Assembly (NCBI GenBank): GCA_003488325.1
Contig: DNLZ01000117.1
Coordinates: forward strand, 3,004 to 18,568
DNA length: 15,565 nucleotides
Direction of reading: 5' to 3'
From: Planctomycetaceae bacterium
GTDB taxonomy: Bacteria; Planctomycetota; Planctomycetia; Pirellulales; UBA1268
The first letter of the stretch is position 1, and every line of letters starts with the position of its first letter. Shown one piece after another: positions 14,922-15,565 of the stretch. Below the pieces are notes generated by a model. The model saw nothing but the letters and a program-made list of their open reading frames with translations. It was not told the DNA's origin and ran no database searches. Made by a program: the position numbers and the translations under genes.

Positions 14922-15085
14922 GGCGGACGGACTCCCCCCGACCCCGAGACGCGGCGCCGCGATTGCACGCCACCAGGGTTCGGAATCGGCCGGTTGCGGG
15001 CGGAGGTTCCATGTCGGCTGCCCGCGGTCGGCAGAGTCAACCCAGACGGCACGCGGCGATTCGCCAGGCCCCGCGGCCTGCGGCG

Positions 15086-15565
15086 TCAGCCCGGCTTGCC
15101 CGGTCGTGTCTCGTCGCCGCCGGGCGACGGCGGGCGGCCCTGCTCGGCTCCGATGAGCAGCGGCACCAGTTGCAGCGCGAGGAACACCGTCAGCGTCGCG
15201 AGCACGATGCCCGGCCAGGCGCCTGCGACCCGCTTCCCGAACTCCCAGCCGAATTCGCGGGCGATGCCGCCGACGAGTGTCGCGAGCACGAGCACGAACA
15301 AGCCCAGCAGGACGAGACCGCAGCCGAGGGACGCCATCGTGCCGCGAAACGTGCCGATCTCCGAGAACTCCTCGCGGTGCAGATCGACCGAGCGTCCCTT
15401 CACGAGACTGCGGGGCACGGTCTCGGCAAGCTCGATCGCCCGCGATGCGTCGGCCCACGAGGCGGGCGACACGCGGCCGAGTGGCGGGGCGTCCGCACCG
15501 AGCACCACGCGATCCAGCACCGCACGCATGGCCTCGCCCCGGTCGAACGAAGCGGTTTCCGCGGG
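15086..15565 (-). CDS. 3' part of a membrane-anchored protein, possibly a Gfo/Idh/MocA-type oxidoreductase (runs off the window)
   Basis: The frame is open to the right edge of the window, so only the last 159 residues are seen. The first half, with WADASRAIELAETVPRSL, KGRSVDL and EFSEIGTFRGTMASLGCG, resembles the C-terminal tail of planctomycete Gfo/Idh/MocA-family oxidoreductases (the AIELAE and GR-x-VDL pattern). Two hydrophobic helices follow, about CGLVLLGLFVLVLATLVGGI and WPGIVLATLTVFLALQLV, then a short Pro/Gly-rich tail. An ATG at 15529 could start a 147-residue protein, but upstream codons remain open and similar in character (ETASFDRGEA), so a longer gene is more likely. The missing N-terminus prevents a firm family call. 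The htrA-type gene follows 164 bp downstream on the same strand. Confidence 0.55.
   Translation of the reverse strand, partial: PAETASFDRGEAMRAVLDRVVLGADAPPLGRVSPASWADASRAIELAETVPRSLVKGRSVDLHREEFSEIGTFRGTMASLGCGLVLLGLFVLVLATLVGGIAREFGWEFGKRVAGAWPGIVLATLTVFLALQLVPLLIGAEQGRPPSPGGDETRPGKPG

Noticed and set aside
15035..15040. TTGACT on the minus strand as a -35 box for the htrA-type gene
   Set aside because: No acceptable -10 hexamer is found at 16-19 bp spacing; the match is not enough to call a promoter.
14922..15458. Upstream extension of the HtrA-type protease to 617 residues
   Set aside because: The extension would bury a clear signal peptide starting at 14921, is Arg-rich without motifs, and overlaps the neighbouring gene in another frame.
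1..15565. Search for tRNA or rRNA genes, CRISPR arrays, insertion sequences, phage genes or toxin-antitoxin pairs
   Set aside because: Nothing with the required repeats, cloverleaf patterns, transposase motifs or small paired frames was found by reading both strands.

Overview
The window is very GC-rich (about 70% by eye) and densely coded, with third-position G/C bias throughout. The gene set suggests a member of the Planctomycetota. The clues are a rimO-pgsA pair, a small MurE-like/murB/ftsQ-like cell-wall group, a lipid A-type acyltransferase, and the end of what looks like a Gfo/Idh/MocA-type oxidoreductase carrying a C-terminal membrane anchor. This assignment is an inference from gene content and protein style; there is no rRNA or other marker in the window to confirm it.

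Bases 51-5446 hold a co-directional plus-strand run: rimO (ribosomal protein S12 methylthiotransferase), pgsA (phosphatidylglycerophosphate synthase), a CPBP-family intramembrane protease, an LpxL/HtrB-type acyltransferase, a small Rieske [2Fe-2S] protein and a tandem-domain GNAT acetyltransferase. The last two overlap by 4 bp (ATGA). This stretch combines translation modification with envelope lipid synthesis.

Bases 5466-7352 run on the minus strand. An unrecognised protein with a receiver-like but degenerate C-terminus is followed by a lipoprotein with an HExxH zinc-peptidase motif. They converge on the GNAT gene and diverge from the next block.

Bases 7591-10983 (plus) look like a reduced dcw (division and cell wall) cluster: a MurE-like ligase, murB and an ftsQ-like gene. 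Two of the three are abnormal. The ligase has lost the usual substrate-recognition motifs of its C-terminal domain, and MurB lacks both expected proton-donor residues. A strong 23-bp inverted repeat, preceded by a possible promoter, lies just upstream of murB. This block is the most interesting part of the window.

Bases 10967-15565 hold an isochorismatase-family hydrolase (minus, its 3' end overlapping ftsQ by 17 bp), a small VOC/glyoxalase-fold protein (plus), and a minus-strand series read right to left: the oxidoreductase-like 3' end, an exported HtrA-type serine protease with two PDZ domains, thiL and tsaE. I saw no tRNA, rRNA, CRISPR array, insertion sequence, phage gene or gene-free stretch longer than 300 bases. 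The largest gap is the 238 bp between the divergent genes at 7353-7590.
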